A stretch of 64,000 nt of DNA from Bog-473 sp963779735 (GTDB taxonomy: Bacteria > Actinomycetota > Acidimicrobiia > Acidimicrobiales > RAAP-2), in the NCBI GenBank assembly GCA_963779735.1, contig CAVZZJ010000001.1:356765-420764 (forward strand), read 5' to 3'. Of this stretch, positions 19,621-28,854 are shown piece by piece. The stretch's first letter is position 1. Each line of letters starts with the position of its first letter. A program made the translations under genes and the position numbers. The notes under the pieces are model-generated. The model had not been told where the DNA came from. It saw only the letters and a program-made list of their open reading frames with translations, and made no database searches.

Positions 19621-20397
19621 TCAGGCGAGGAGCTTCACCGCCGTCGCCAGGCCTATGGCGACCACCACGGCGCGCAGCGCCCACGGCGGTATGGACAGGG
19701 CGACCCGCGCCCCGACCCAGCCACCCACCAGGCTCCCGGCGGCGAGCAAGCCAACTGCCTCCCACGCCAGACCACCGTGAATGAGGAACACGACGGCCGC
19801 CACGCCGTTGACCAGTATCGACAGCGCGGTGCGCAGTCCGCTCGTGCGAACGATGGAGTCGGGCAGGGCGAGGCCGAGGATGGCCAACAGCATGACGCCC
19901 AGGCCGGCACCGAAGTAGCCCCCGTAGACGGAGGCGGCGAAGGTGCCCCCCGCCAGGAGGATCGGGCGCGTGCGCGGCGGTGTGTGCGCCGTGCCGCCCA
20001 GCGCCCGCTTCAGCAGGGGTTGGACGGCAAAGAGGATGGAGGCACCCAGCACGAGCCAGGGGACGATGCTCCTGAAGGCGGCAGAGGAGGTGGTCAGGAG
20101 GAGGAGCGCCCCCGCGATGCCCCCGAGCGCGGCCACGGCGCCGAGCGAGACCAACCGTTCGCGCTGGCCGGAGATCTCTTTGCGGAAGCCGGCTGCGCCG
20201 CCCACGTAGCCGGGCCAGATGCCCACCGTGTTGGTGATGTTCGCCGTCAGGGCCGGATATCCCAGTGCCAGGAGCAAGGGGAAGGAGATGAGGCTGCCCC
20301 CGCCGGCGACGCCGTTGAAGACACCGGCACCCAGTCCACCGAGGAGGAGGAGGACGACGTGAGAGGAACCCAGCGAGGTCGTTCCCACTACCGCCAT
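19621..20397 (-). CDS. TSUP-family (TauE/SafE-like) membrane transporter
   Basis: A 258-residue polytopic protein with the two-fold repeated TSUP topology. The N-terminal half has GLGAGVFNGVAGGGSLISFP and ALTANITNTVGIWPGY; the C-terminal half repeats a Gly-rich helix pattern. The family exports or imports sulfite, sulfoacetate or other small organosulfur anions; the substrate is unknown. It is convergent with pxpBC, with stops about 5 bp apart. Confidence 0.9.
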   Translation of the reverse strand: MAVVGTTSLGSSHVVLLLLGGLGAGVFNGVAGGGSLISFPLLLALGYPALTANITNTVGIWPGYVGGAAGFRKEISGQRERLVSLGAVAALGGIAGALLLLTTSSAAFRSIVPWLVLGASILFAVQPLLKRALGGTAHTPPRTRPILLAGGTFAASVYGGYFGAGLGVMLLAILGLALPDSIVRTSGLRTALSILVNGVAAVVFLIHGGLAWEAVGLLAAGSLVGGWVGARVALSIPPWALRAVVVAIGLATAVKLLA

Positions 20398-20427
20398 GAG
20401 CGCCCAGCGTACGGGACGCTCCCCCGT

Positions 20428-22173
20428 TCAGGCGGGGCTCTCCCTCTCCAGCGGTGCCGGTTGAGGCTCGGTCAGGACCAGCGAGGGCATCGATCGCCCC
20501 TCGTCCGGGACGTCTGCCGGGGCGGGGGGGACCGGGAGAGCTCGGAGCACGCGGCGAACCGGGGGTACCTGGGCCAGTAGGTGGGCGCGGTCCTGCTCCA
20601 TTGCCGTGGCCAGGTCCCGCCAGGCACGCCCGTCGACGCGCGAGACCTCCTTGGGCAGCTGGCGAAGCAGGCGGGTCATCTCCCGCCGGTGCTGCTCGGC
20701 CACACCGCCCATCATGAACACCGTCGAGGGCGGTAGATCGACGTTCGCCGCCGCCAGGTCGGCCAGCCGGGCCGCGGCCACCTCGGCATCTTGAAGGAGA
20801 CCGAGCTGGTCCTGGAGCGCCGTCAGCTGCCGGGTGAAGCGGTTCGTGCGCCCGCCGTAGAGCTCGGCACTGAACTCGAGTGAGTAGCGCAGCCGCTTGC
20901 ATCGGATTCGCAGACGGTGGAAGTCGGCCGCATCGCCGGAACGCCTGGCCCGACGGGCTGCCCTGACCGCCGCGCCATGGCGGGCGTCGATGAGGTCGGG
21001 TACCGAGATCTGTGCCGGGAGACGGATGGCCGCCGGCCGGCGGAGCGGACCCTGCTGGACCATGGCGGTCATCCCGTTCATGAGCCGCTCGAAGCGCACG
21101 GAGTCGAGCGCGGCGAGCATCTCACTGCGAGCGGCCTCGCGCTCCTCGAGCAGCAACGCCGTCAAATCAGCCCAGGGATCGGGTTGCCCGGGCTCGGTCA
21201 TGGCGGTCTGCGTCTGGAGCTGCACATCGAGGTCGCGCACGACGCCGAGAACCCCCGCCAACCAGCCCAGTTCGGCCCGGAAGGCGCGCGCCCGCACCGG
21301 GAGGACTTCGACGAAGAGATCGAGGGCGGCGCGCAGGCGCCGCGTCGCCACCCGCATGTCGTGCAGCTCCTCGGCATCCTCGCCGAGGCGGGTCCCGGGC
21401 TCAGTGGCGCGCAGGACGGCCAGCTGGCGTCGCACGACGGCGTAGGCCAGATCGCCCGTGCTGGAGTCGGGCCCGATGTCGGTGTTGCCGAGATCGGTCG
21501 GACCGGGTATGACCACGCCGAGGGCGAGAAGGCCCGCCTCGAACGGGGAGAGCGTGGCGGCCTGGAGCCCGCAGGCGGCTTGGAACTGCCCGACGATCGG
21601 TCTCAGCGCGGCCGCCCACTCCGGGCGGAGCGCCACCTCTACCCGGCGCAACTGCATGGGTCGCTGCCCGTTCCCCACGACCAGGAGGGTCTCGTCGAGG
21701 GCGATCTCCGCCGCCTCCACGGCGCCCACGCATAGCGAGAAGGACCGGCGCCGGGTTCGTGCCTGGAGGACCGGGCGCAGTGCCCGTCGCCCCGTTACGG
21801 CGCGGACCCGGCGTCCCACCGGTCCCGCCGTTCCCAGCGCATCCACCCCGCCCTCGGGCAGCGTCTCGCTGATGCGGAGCTGCTGGGACGGGTCTCCCCC
21901 CGGCGCGGTCCGGGTGGCCTTAAGGGTGATCTCGTCCGCGCGCCCGCGCCGGCTGGTGCGCACGACGAAGCCGGCCCGGGCCATCCGCCAATCATCGGTG
22001 TCGAGGTACGAGTCGACGATCCGCTGCGGCGGCTGGGCCGAGGCGGTGATCGCCCTGTCCTCGCCCGCCACGAAGAGCGGGGTTCGAAGGGTCGACAGCC
22101 ACCGTTCGACCGGTCGCAGGTCGAGCGCATCGAACTGCCATTCGACCTCCGGCGGTACCTCTTCGCGACCCAC
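20428..22173 (-). CDS. CYTH-CHAD domain protein (inorganic triphosphate/polyphosphate-associated)
   Basis: A 581-residue protein. The N-terminal CYTH domain (about 1-210) has the charged strand pattern DSYLDTDDWRMARAGF and ITLKATR that lines the triphosphate tunnel. The C-terminal CHAD domain (about 240-520) is helical, with conserved His and basic residues in LHDMRVATRRLRAALDLF and HRLRIRCKRLRYSLEF. CYTH enzymes hydrolyse triphosphates; CHAD domains bind polyphosphate and target polyP granules. This fits a phosphate theme in the window. It is divergent from a NUDIX hydrolase. Confidence 0.92.
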   Translation of the reverse strand: MGREEVPPEVEWQFDALDLRPVERWLSTLRTPLFVAGEDRAITASAQPPQRIVDSYLDTDDWRMARAGFVVRTSRRGRADEITLKATRTAPGGDPSQQLRISETLPEGGVDALGTAGPVGRRVRAVTGRRALRPVLQARTRRRSFSLCVGAVEAAEIALDETLLVVGNGQRPMQLRRVEVALRPEWAAALRPIVGQFQAACGLQAATLSPFEAGLLALGVVIPGPTDLGNTDIGPDSSTGDLAYAVVRRQLAVLRATEPGTRLGEDAEELHDMRVATRRLRAALDLFVEVLPVRARAFRAELGWLAGVLGVVRDLDVQLQTQTAMTEPGQPDPWADLTALLLEEREAARSEMLAALDSVRFERLMNGMTAMVQQGPLRRPAAIRLPAQISVPDLIDARHGAAVRAARRARRSGDAADFHRLRIRCKRLRYSLEFSAELYGGRTNRFTRQLTALQDQLGLLQDAEVAAARLADLAAANVDLPPSTVFMMGGVAEQHRREMTRLLRQLPKEVSRVDGRAWRDLATAMEQDRAHLLAQVPPVRRVLRALPVPPAPADVPDEGRSMPSLVLTEPQPAPLERESPA

Positions 22174-22222
22174 GGCCCAAGGGTACCGCCGGCGCGATCG
22201 GATGCGTGGTCTTCTCGAATTG

Positions 22223-22250
22223 ACGCAAATGAAATGAGTGCAATTTGCGT
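22223..22250. promoter_or_regulatory. Inverted repeat in the CYTH-CHAD / NUDIX divergent spacer
   Basis: ACGCAAAT (22223-22230) and ATTTGCGT (22243-22250) are perfect 8-bp inverted arms with a 12-base spacer. They stand out as AT-rich within GC-rich DNA and sit between two divergent starts, which suggests an operator. No protein is assigned. Confidence 0.4.
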
Positions 22251-22301
22251 GACGACCGCGTAAGGTTCGTGTCAGTGGGACGACGAGCTTCGACTTCGAC
22301 C

Positions 22302-22733
22302 ATGGAATATCCCGCCCCTTCCGAAGTCGTTCAGGCCGCCGGTGGGCTCATCATCCGGCGGCACGCAGGACAGCTGCAGGTCGCGCTGGTGCATCGCCCG
22401 GTGCAGCAGGACTGGTCATACCCCAAGGGCAAGCTTGAGGACGGCGAGACCTACGAGGACGCCGCCCTGCGAGAGGTTCTCGAAGAGACCGGATTCGTGT
22501 GCCGGCTCCTGCGGTTCATCGGGCACACCGAGTACACCGATCGTAAGGGACGACCCAAGCTGGTGGCCTACTGGGTGATGGCGGCCGAGGGGGGCACGTT
22601 CGTCCCCAATGGTGAAGTCGACGATCTCCGCTGGGCGGATATTGACGAGGCCGGGCCGCTGCTGTCCTACCCGCGTGACCGGGAGCTCCTGGCGGTCGTG
22701 GCGGCCGGCGACCAATTCGAACCACTGATCTGA
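22302..22733 (+). CDS. NUDIX hydrolase, MutT1-like
   Basis: A 143-residue protein with a complete Nudix box (GKLEDGETYEDAALREVLEETGF, broken here as GKLEDGE / REVLEETGF) that binds Mg2+ and hydrolyses nucleoside diphosphate-linked substrates. The preceding WSYPKGKLE and the TEYTDRKGRPK insert resemble the short N-terminal domain of actinobacterial MutT1. The ATG at 22302 gives MEYPAPSEVVQAAGG; there is no strong ribosome site. Substrate unproven (8-oxo-dGTP, diadenosine polyphosphate or diphosphoinositol are candidates). Confidence 0.88.
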   Translation: MEYPAPSEVVQAAGGLIIRRHAGQLQVALVHRPVQQDWSYPKGKLEDGETYEDAALREVLEETGFVCRLLRFIGHTEYTDRKGRPKLVAYWVMAAEGGTFVPNGEVDDLRWADIDEAGPLLSYPRDRELLAVVAAGDQFEPLI

Positions 22734-22747
22734 GGGCGCCGTCCCCC

Positions 22748-24184
22748 TTACGGATACGACGTCGTGGTGGCTATCCCGATCTGCCGGCGGACAATGTTGT
22801 CCGCCGTCTGCACGCTCGTGGCCAGCGAGCGGAACCTTACGAGCCACGCGTTCAAGGTGGCGGGGTCGACGGAAGCGACGGTCGTCGAGTAGGTCACCAG
22901 AGTCTCAATCTGCTGGGTGAGCTCCTCGGTCGAGACCAGCGTGGCTCCGGGCCACGACAGACCGTGAACGGTGTACACGAACGTCTGCAACGCCCTTTCG
23001 TACGGACCCAGCGCCTGATTGACCCCTGCCACCGAATCACCGGTGGCACCCGAGAGCCCGTGTGCCGCGGCGGCGTTGGCGACGTCCATCTGCTTCGATG
23101 CGGCGAGGTACTTGGCTCTCGTGAGGGCGGCGACCGAGCCGGTCGCAGCCACCGGCGACGAGGTTGCCGGTGTGACCGTCGTCGGAGTTAGGGAGCCGGG
23201 GCTGTTGCTCGATGTCAGCCGGATGACGCCCACCACCACCACCACGACGATGGCGGCCACGATCCACGGGAGGAACTTGCCCAAGGGGCGAGGCCTGCTC
23301 GTGGTGACCCCATCAGGCGTCGGGGGCACAGCTTGGGGGGCAACCGCCGGCACCGCCATCGTGGGATCTGCCGTGGCTCTTGTTTGCGAGGCAGCGTAAG
23401 GCGCTGCGGCGGCGGTAGGTCCGGGGGTCGCAGGCGCCCAGTAGTCGCTGACCACCGGGTCACTGACGGGTGCGCTCGGCAGCGGTTGGGATGTCGCTGC
23501 TACTCCCGCAGCCACTCCCGACACTTCGTTCCAAGGCGGGGGGCCGACCGGGCCCGGCGTGATCGGCCGGACCTGTCCGGTCGTCGGTGGCTGCAGACGA
23601 TTGGCGTCAAGCGGTACGGAACCCGGTTGCAGCCGGTTGGCGTTGGGGGGATCGGTTCGAGGTGGCGTCGGTTGGAACTGGGAGGGCGGGGGGCCGACCG
23701 GGCCCGGCACGATCGGCGGGACCTGTCCGGTCGTCGGCGGCTGCAGCCGATTGGCGTCAAGCGGTACGGAACCCGGTTGCAGCCGGTTGGCGTTGGGGGG
23801 ATCGGTTCGAGGTGGAGGTGGAGGTGGAGTCGGTTGGAGCTGGGAGGGCGGGGGGCCGGCCGATGGAGGTGAGAACGGCGGCAGGCCATTTCTGAGCGGG
23901 TTGCCGGACGTGGGCGGTTCGGGCGGCGACTGGCCAGGAGCGAGGCCGGCCGGTCGGGGCCTACCCACGGACGGTCCGCTATGTAGCGGTGCCGCTCGAC
24001 GGGCGAACCGTTCATCCTTTGCAATGTCGGTGCGCCATTCTGCGGAACGGATCGATTCTGCGATGGCGGCGAGTCGTTCGTCGATCGACCGACGAAGAGG
24101 GGCTCCCAGCGATGCCACACGCTCCGCGGTTGGGTCCACCCCGGACGCGCCGTCGGGTGTCTCTTCGGCCGCCACTACATCCAT
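22748..24184 (-). CDS. Proline-rich membrane protein of unknown function
   Basis: A 478-residue protein in three parts. The N-terminal 80 residues are charged and predicted cytosolic. A long Pro/Gln/Asn-rich middle contains duplicated NRLQPGSVPLDANRLQPPTTG units. A single transmembrane helix (FLPWIVAAIVVVVVVGVIRL, about residue 310) is followed by an extracellular Ser/Thr linker and a helical C-terminal domain of about 130 residues. The layout resembles tethered actinobacterial envelope proteins. Convergent with the NUDIX gene. No family recognised. Confidence 0.75.
   Translation of the reverse strand: MDVVAAEETPDGASGVDPTAERVASLGAPLRRSIDERLAAIAESIRSAEWRTDIAKDERFARRAAPLHSGPSVGRPRPAGLAPGQSPPEPPTSGNPLRNGLPPFSPPSAGPPPSQLQPTPPPPPPRTDPPNANRLQPGSVPLDANRLQPPTTGQVPPIVPGPVGPPPSQFQPTPPRTDPPNANRLQPGSVPLDANRLQPPTTGQVRPITPGPVGPPPWNEVSGVAAGVAATSQPLPSAPVSDPVVSDYWAPATPGPTAAAAPYAASQTRATADPTMAVPAVAPQAVPPTPDGVTTSRPRPLGKFLPWIVAAIVVVVVVGVIRLTSSNSPGSLTPTTVTPATSSPVAATGSVAALTRAKYLAASKQMDVANAAAAHGLSGATGDSVAGVNQALGPYERALQTFVYTVHGLSWPGATLVSTEELTQQIETLVTYSTTVASVDPATLNAWLVRFRSLATSVQTADNIVRRQIGIATTTSYP
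23536..23847. repeat. In-frame tandem duplication of about 150 bp
   Basis: Two near-identical units (about 23536-23685 and 23686-23847) lie within the proline-rich region of the gene at 22748-24184. The second has a short extra GGTGGA-type expansion. A third, partial GGGCGGGGGGCC start follows. Likely arisen by slippage or unequal crossing over. Confidence 0.8.
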
Positions 24185-24373
24185 CTACCTATCGTCTCTC
24201 AGATTGTCAGCCTAACGACCGTCGCGGCCTTCTGAATCAAGTTAAATTTCACCTAAAATTTAGATACATGTCGCCTGCAAGACATCTTCGCTTCCAACGA
24301 GCCAGAGCTCGCGAAGAGTTCTCACGATGACGCCGCCTTAGAAGGGAAAGTAGCCCGTTGCTACACTTCCCCC

Positions 24374-25849
24374 GTGCTCCCGACCTTGATGAATGAGGCC
24401 GAGAGGCAATTGCGTCTTGAGGCAAGCACATCGGGTTTGGCTGACCGGGTACCCCTGGTTTCCGCCCGTAGCCTCATCTCGAAGGGACAGCGCAACTTCC
24501 TAATCGGCCTCGCTCTACTTCTGGTCGTCGGGCTAGCGGTCTCGGTGCGAATCACGTGTACGGCGATCACGGCGTTTTTTACGACGGTCTACCTGTTTGC
24601 CGTCCTCTACCGCATCTACCTCTTCAAGCGCTCAATGCGGGCCGACACGGTAGAGGTCGTCACCGACGAGGAAGCATTGAGGGTGCCCGAGGCTGACTTA
24701 CCGTTCTACACGATCATGATCCCGGCCTACCGGGAGGCCTCGGTCATTGGGAAACTGATACAAAACATTGCTCAGCTTGATTACCCCGTCGACCGCCTTG
24801 AGGTGTTGCTCATGGTCGAAGAGGACGACGACGAGACGCTCGATGCGCTCCGCGACGCGGATCCGGGACCTCAGTTCAAACTCGTCGTGGTCCCGCCCGC
24901 CGAACCTCGGACGAAACCGAAGGCCCTGAACTTCGGGCTCACGCTGGCAAGCGGTGATCTCGTTGCGATTTACGACGTCGAGGACAGCCCCGACGTCCTG
25001 CAGCTTCGGCGGGCCGCTGTGGCCATGGCTCGTTTCGGACCTGAAATTGCCTGTCTTCAGGCCAAACTGTCGTATGCGAACTCGCAACAAAACTTCATCA
25101 CGCGGAGTTTCACCATTGAGTACGCGATGTGGTTCTCGTTCTTTCTTCCCGGTCTGGTGTCGCTCGATGCTCCAATACCACTGGGGGGAACATCGAATCA
25201 TTTCCGTCGGGCCGCTCTGCGCCAGCTCGGAGGATGGGATCCGTACAACGTTACCGAGGACTGCGACCTCGGTATTCGAATGTTCCGAGAGGGCTACGGT
25301 GTCAAGGTTCTCGACTCTGTCACCCTGGAAGAGGCAAACAGTGACTTCGTGAACTGGGTGAAGCAACGATCGCGTTGGTACAAAGGCTATCTACAGACGT
25401 ACCTCATCCACCTGCGCGAGCCGGTGCAGATCACGAAAGAGATCAAGTGGAAGGGTGTCGCCCACCTAACCGCCTTCGTCGGGGGCACGCCGATCCTTGC
25501 CGTAGTGAACCCGATTTTTTGGGCGTTGACGATCACCTGGTTTGTCGCACATCCAGCGTTTTTGCTCGAGATCTTTCCTGCGCCTGTTTACTATGTTGGT
25601 CTGACCTTATGGTCGCTTGGCAATTTTCTTCTCTGGTATCTGACGATACTTACGGCCCGGCACATCTCGCGGGGCGATTTAGTATTTACCGCAATCCTGG
25701 TGCCGTTCTATTGGGTGATGATGTCGATTGCCGCCGTAAAGGCGGCTTGGCAGCTCGTCGTGACCCCCTCCTTCTGGGAGAAGACGACGCACGGGCTCAC
25801 GGCGGAGAAAGCAGTTCAAGCGGACCCAACCGAGGCCAAGGTTGCGTGA
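24374..25849 (+). CDS. Membrane GT2 glycosyltransferase, cellulose/hyaluronan synthase-like
   Basis: A 491-residue processive-type family 2 glycosyltransferase. Two N-terminal helices precede a GT-A domain with IPAYREASVI, the acidic YDVEDSPD motif, TEDCDLGIRMF and the QRSRW signature (QxxRW) of processive beta-glycosyltransferases. At least three C-terminal helices follow. It should polymerise or extend a surface polysaccharide at the inner face of the membrane. Codon use is less GC-rich than upstream genes. The start may be GTG at 24374 or ATG at 24389. The AT-rich spacer before it (24185-24373) is probably its promoter. Confidence 0.9.
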   Translation: MLPTLMNEAERQLRLEASTSGLADRVPLVSARSLISKGQRNFLIGLALLLVVGLAVSVRITCTAITAFFTTVYLFAVLYRIYLFKRSMRADTVEVVTDEEALRVPEADLPFYTIMIPAYREASVIGKLIQNIAQLDYPVDRLEVLLMVEEDDDETLDALRDADPGPQFKLVVVPPAEPRTKPKALNFGLTLASGDLVAIYDVEDSPDVLQLRRAAVAMARFGPEIACLQAKLSYANSQQNFITRSFTIEYAMWFSFFLPGLVSLDAPIPLGGTSNHFRRAALRQLGGWDPYNVTEDCDLGIRMFREGYGVKVLDSVTLEEANSDFVNWVKQRSRWYKGYLQTYLIHLREPVQITKEIKWKGVAHLTAFVGGTPILAVVNPIFWALTITWFVAHPAFLLEIFPAPVYYVGLTLWSLGNFLLWYLTILTARHISRGDLVFTAILVPFYWVMMSIAAVKAAWQLVVTPSFWEKTTHGLTAEKAVQADPTEAKVA

Positions 25850-26100
25850 ACGTTGCCAACCGGTGGTTTTTGGGTTTTTTCTTCCCGATGGATCTACTTC
25901 GCGATCGTTCTCGTTGACATGCGAGGAGAGGTCGACCATATTCGGTACCGGTAGCAGTCGAAAGGGCAACTCTCCCGCGAGGGGGCGACGCAAAGTTACG
26001 GGACTCTCCGAGTCGGCCGGACCGCCGAAATTCCTTCTGATCACCCCGGTGATTTCGCGGCGTCGGTGCATTCGGAGCGGGGAAGGATCTGGACAAGCTG

Positions 26101-27699
26101 GTGCCCTCGAGGGTGAATGGCTCGTCAGCGAACGTGGTATCAGAGCACGCAACGTCGCCACGTTCCTGCGGACCTCAGCGACACGGTCGACGACTCCTAG
26201 TTCTCCTTGTTTCCCTGTGCGTTCTCGCCGGACTGATCGTCGTGGATGCATCGCGGACAGCGGTGGCCTCGGAGGCGTTCGGCCATGTACCTGAGGCGGC
26301 CACCCTCACCACGACCGCCACCACTTCGACCCGCGGCACTTCGACCCGCGGCACTTTGACCGTCGCACCGGCCTCCAGAGGTCCCGTCGTCACGTCACTC
26401 AAACCCTCCACCGTCTCGGCCGGCGGTGGGGCGACCGTCAACATCATCGGCAGCGGGTTCTCCTCGACGAGTGCGGTGTTCTTCGGCGCCAACGAGTCCT
26501 CCAGCTTCACGGTGATCTCCCCCACCTTCATCAGCGCCACGGCCCCCACCAATAGCGGCAGCGTCGACGTGCGGGTGGTGACGCCCTTGGGGACCTCGGC
26601 GGATGGCCCGGCGAGCGTGCTCACCTATGCGCCCACCGGCCAGCTCCCCATCACCGCGTCGGGACACAACCTCAAGGTCGACGGCGTCGCCACGACGTTC
26701 ACCGGCGTCAACGCCTACGAGCTGGCCACCGCCTGGGGCACCAACAACGGGTGTGGGGACATGGTGAACCCGGCCCAGATGGCCTCGTTCTTCTCCTCGC
26801 TGACTCCCGGCTCCCTGGTGCGCTTCTGGGCCTTCCAGGGGGACCTCGCCACCGACGTCTCCACCCATCAGCTCGACTGGGCCCCCATCGACCAGGTCTT
26901 CTACCTGGCCGCCATCTACCACGTCTACCTGATCCCGGTGATCACCGATCAGGGTGGGACCTGCGACGGGGGCCACTGGCAGGACCCGTCGTGGTACGCC
27001 GGTGGCTATCAGGACGTCTTCAACACGGCGGCCGACTCCGACGGCAGTGGGCTCACACCCCAGTCCTACTGGACCTACCTCCAAGAGCTGGTGAACCGCT
27101 ACAAGAACTCGCCGGCCCTCGGAATGTGGGAGCCGATCTCCGAACCCGAGGCCTCGACCTGCCCGGCGGCCGACCAGCCCAGCGACTGCTCGGGCCATCA
27201 GAGCTGTCCAAACGAGTCGGTCGCCGCCGCCGACCTCACCTCCTTCTTCACCGCCGTCGGGGGGGAGATCCACTCCCTCGATCCCGAGCACCTGGTCGAG
27301 GCCGGGTTCCTCGGGGGTAGCCAGTGCGGCACCGCGGGAACCGACTACCAGGCCGTGGGGGCGAGCCCGGGCATCGACGTCCTGAGCGTCCACGACTACT
27401 ACGGCTCGGCCCCCCTGGGCGGCGACCAGTCGAACGGCCTGGCCGTGCGCTTCGCCCAAGCCGGCGCCTTGGACAAGCCGATCATCACCGGCGAGGCGGG
27501 GGTCTTGGCCGGCGACGGCCCGGGCTGTGCCACCTTTGCCCAGCGGGCGGCCGACATGACGGCAAAAATGAACGCCCAGTTCGCCGCCGGCTCGAGCGCT
27601 TTCTTGGTCTGGGACTGGGTGAGCGACCCCCTCGGCCCCTGCAGCTACAACACCGGACCGGGCGACCCGCTCATGGGGCTGTTGGGCGGAGGTGGATGA
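26101..27699 (+). CDS. Secreted GH5-like (clan GH-A) glycosidase with IPT/TIG domain, copy A
   Basis: A 532-residue exported protein: signal/anchor helix (RRLLVLLVSLCVLAGLIVV, about residues 29-47), Thr-rich linker, IPT/TIG immunoglobulin-like domain (about 98-180), then a TIM-barrel hydrolase. Clan GH-A candidates are the acid/base Glu348 in PISEPEA and the nucleophile Glu465 in ITGEAGV; NGC, TCDGG and QCGTAG cysteines suggest disulfides. Likely a beta-mannanase or cellulase-type enzyme acting on surface or environmental glycan. From codon 102 to the stop it is essentially the same DNA as the convergent gene at 35.1-36.6 kb, while the first 100 residues are unrelated. Confidence 0.85.
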   Translation: MPSRVNGSSANVVSEHATSPRSCGPQRHGRRLLVLLVSLCVLAGLIVVDASRTAVASEAFGHVPEAATLTTTATTSTRGTSTRGTLTVAPASRGPVVTSLKPSTVSAGGGATVNIIGSGFSSTSAVFFGANESSSFTVISPTFISATAPTNSGSVDVRVVTPLGTSADGPASVLTYAPTGQLPITASGHNLKVDGVATTFTGVNAYELATAWGTNNGCGDMVNPAQMASFFSSLTPGSLVRFWAFQGDLATDVSTHQLDWAPIDQVFYLAAIYHVYLIPVITDQGGTCDGGHWQDPSWYAGGYQDVFNTAADSDGSGLTPQSYWTYLQELVNRYKNSPALGMWEPISEPEASTCPAADQPSDCSGHQSCPNESVAAADLTSFFTAVGGEIHSLDPEHLVEAGFLGGSQCGTAGTDYQAVGASPGIDVLSVHDYYGSAPLGGDQSNGLAVRFAQAGALDKPIITGEAGVLAGDGPGCATFAQRAADMTAKMNAQFAAGSSAFLVWDWVSDPLGPCSYNTGPGDPLMGLLGGGG

Positions 27700-27700
27700 C
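26404..27700 (+). repeat. Copy A of a 1297-bp inverted repeat
   Basis: This segment and 35084-36380 (reverse orientation) have the same length with no indel. I find three base differences between them, all synonymous in the encoded glycosidase. The repeat begins at CCCTCCACCGTCTCGG in the IPT domain and ends at GGATGAC, just past the stop codon. No transposase or terminal repeats are present. Confidence 0.93.
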
Positions 27701-27708
27701 CAAAGAGT

Positions 27709-27729
27709 GGAACGGGGCCCTCCCGTTCC
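27709..27729. terminator. Hairpin after glycosidase copy A
   Basis: GGAACGGG (27709-27716) pairs perfectly with CCCGTTCC (27722-27729) over a 5-base loop. It starts 9 bases after the inverted repeat ends, between convergent genes. There is no T-run, so an intrinsic terminator without a U-tract is likely. Confidence 0.5.
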
Positions 27730-27767
27730 GCGTCGTAGGGCCGCAAGGCCGTTGGCCGTTGTCGGGA

Positions 27768-28571
27768 TCAGTTCTCGATCCTGGCTGTGCTGACGTACCA
27801 GCCGCCAGGTGCCTGGACCGAATAGATCTCGTAGATCGGGTCGGTGGGTGAGGCGCCACCTGGGGGACCATAGGTGCACACGATGGGCGAGAACGCCACA
27901 CTGCACCCGCGATCGATGACAAGTCCGCTCGAATACTGAGCGGAAAAGAGCGTTGCTACCGCTGGCGCCGTAGCCACCGAAAGGGCCTCGGCTCTGTTCC
28001 CGGAGGCCCAGCTCTCGATCAGAGCGGCGGCGGCCGCAGCGGCACTCGGTTTGAGCGACGCCGGAGGGGCGATCGTGGAGGTGGTGGTCGACGGTTGGGT
28101 GGGTCTGGTCGACGTCGTTGCGGGAGGCGCCGCTGAACCACTTCTGGGCTGTGCGGCGTGGCCAGTGAAATGACGAATTGCCAACGCAATGGCGCTCGCC
28201 GCCATCGCGGTCAGGATGACGCCATACATGATCTTGGCGGTCCTGGACAGCGGTTGGAGGGGGCCCGCACCCGAAGGGACGGACCGAGGCTCGACGACGA
28301 CAAGCCTGACTCCTGAGGTGGCGCGGGGGGTTTCTCGACCCCCCTTAACCGGTGCGTACCCAAACTGACTGGTAGCGCCGACCTCCGGTCCACGTCCGGG
28401 CGCGACTTTCAAATAGCTGAAGTCCGTGGGATTCTGAGAATCGGGTGGGGGATCGTACGCGCTCGTCCTCCCATCGCGAACCAGCATCGTCGGCTTTCCA
28501 TCGTCCGCAAAGAATCGGAACTCATGGGCCCCGAATGGGTCAGGCTGCCATCCCCTCCACTCACTCTCCAT
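27768..28571 (-). CDS. Membrane protein with DUF2510-like N-terminal motif
   Basis: A 267-residue protein. The first 40 residues carry GWQPDPFGAHEFRFF, then GKPTMLVRDG, a motif also found (twice) in the GtrA-like protein at 61.7 kb and reminiscent of DUF2510. A linker leads to one transmembrane helix (IMYGVILTAMAASAIALAI, about residue 125), a Thr/Pro-rich extracellular stretch and a small C-terminal domain with two cysteines (CSVAFSPIVC). Function unknown. It overlaps the upstream gene's stop by 11 bp. Confidence 0.75.
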   Translation of the reverse strand: MESEWRGWQPDPFGAHEFRFFADDGKPTMLVRDGRTSAYDPPPDSQNPTDFSYLKVAPGRGPEVGATSQFGYAPVKGGRETPRATSGVRLVVVEPRSVPSGAGPLQPLSRTAKIMYGVILTAMAASAIALAIRHFTGHAAQPRSGSAAPPATTSTRPTQPSTTTSTIAPPASLKPSAAAAAAALIESWASGNRAEALSVATAPAVATLFSAQYSSGLVIDRGCSVAFSPIVCTYGPPGGASPTDPIYEIYSVQAPGGWYVSTARIEN

Positions 28572-28854
28572 CGGCCCGAGTCCGCTTTGGCCACCCCTTG
28601 AGCACTATCGGGAAGTCGGCTTTGGCGATCGTCAATCCGCCCCGCCTGCTTGCTCTCCCGCTGGCGATGAGGTCGCGAGTGACTTCCGCGCGCCCGACGA
28701 GGGTGACCCTCGTCGACGTCCGAATGGTGCAGCGAAGAACGCCTACCTCGGCGACGGACCCCAGCTTCTCCTTGACCATTTCGGCGAATCCCTCCTGCTC
28801 AAGATCCTCCCAGACCAGGAAGTCGTACTCAATGACGCGCACCTTGCCCGACAT
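28561..28854 (-). CDS. Hypothetical small soluble protein
   Basis: A 97-residue protein starting MSGKVRVIEYDFLVWEDLEQEGF, with alternating charged and hydrophobic residues and no export signal. The downstream membrane protein gene begins 11 bp before its stop, so the two are probably co-translated. Longer upstream starts would add a Cys-rich leader and are less credible. No family recognised. Confidence 0.6.
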   Translation of the reverse strand: MSGKVRVIEYDFLVWEDLEQEGFAEMVKEKLGSVAEVGVLRCTIRTSTRVTLVGRAEVTRDLIASGRASRRGGLTIAKADFPIVLKGWPKRTRADGE

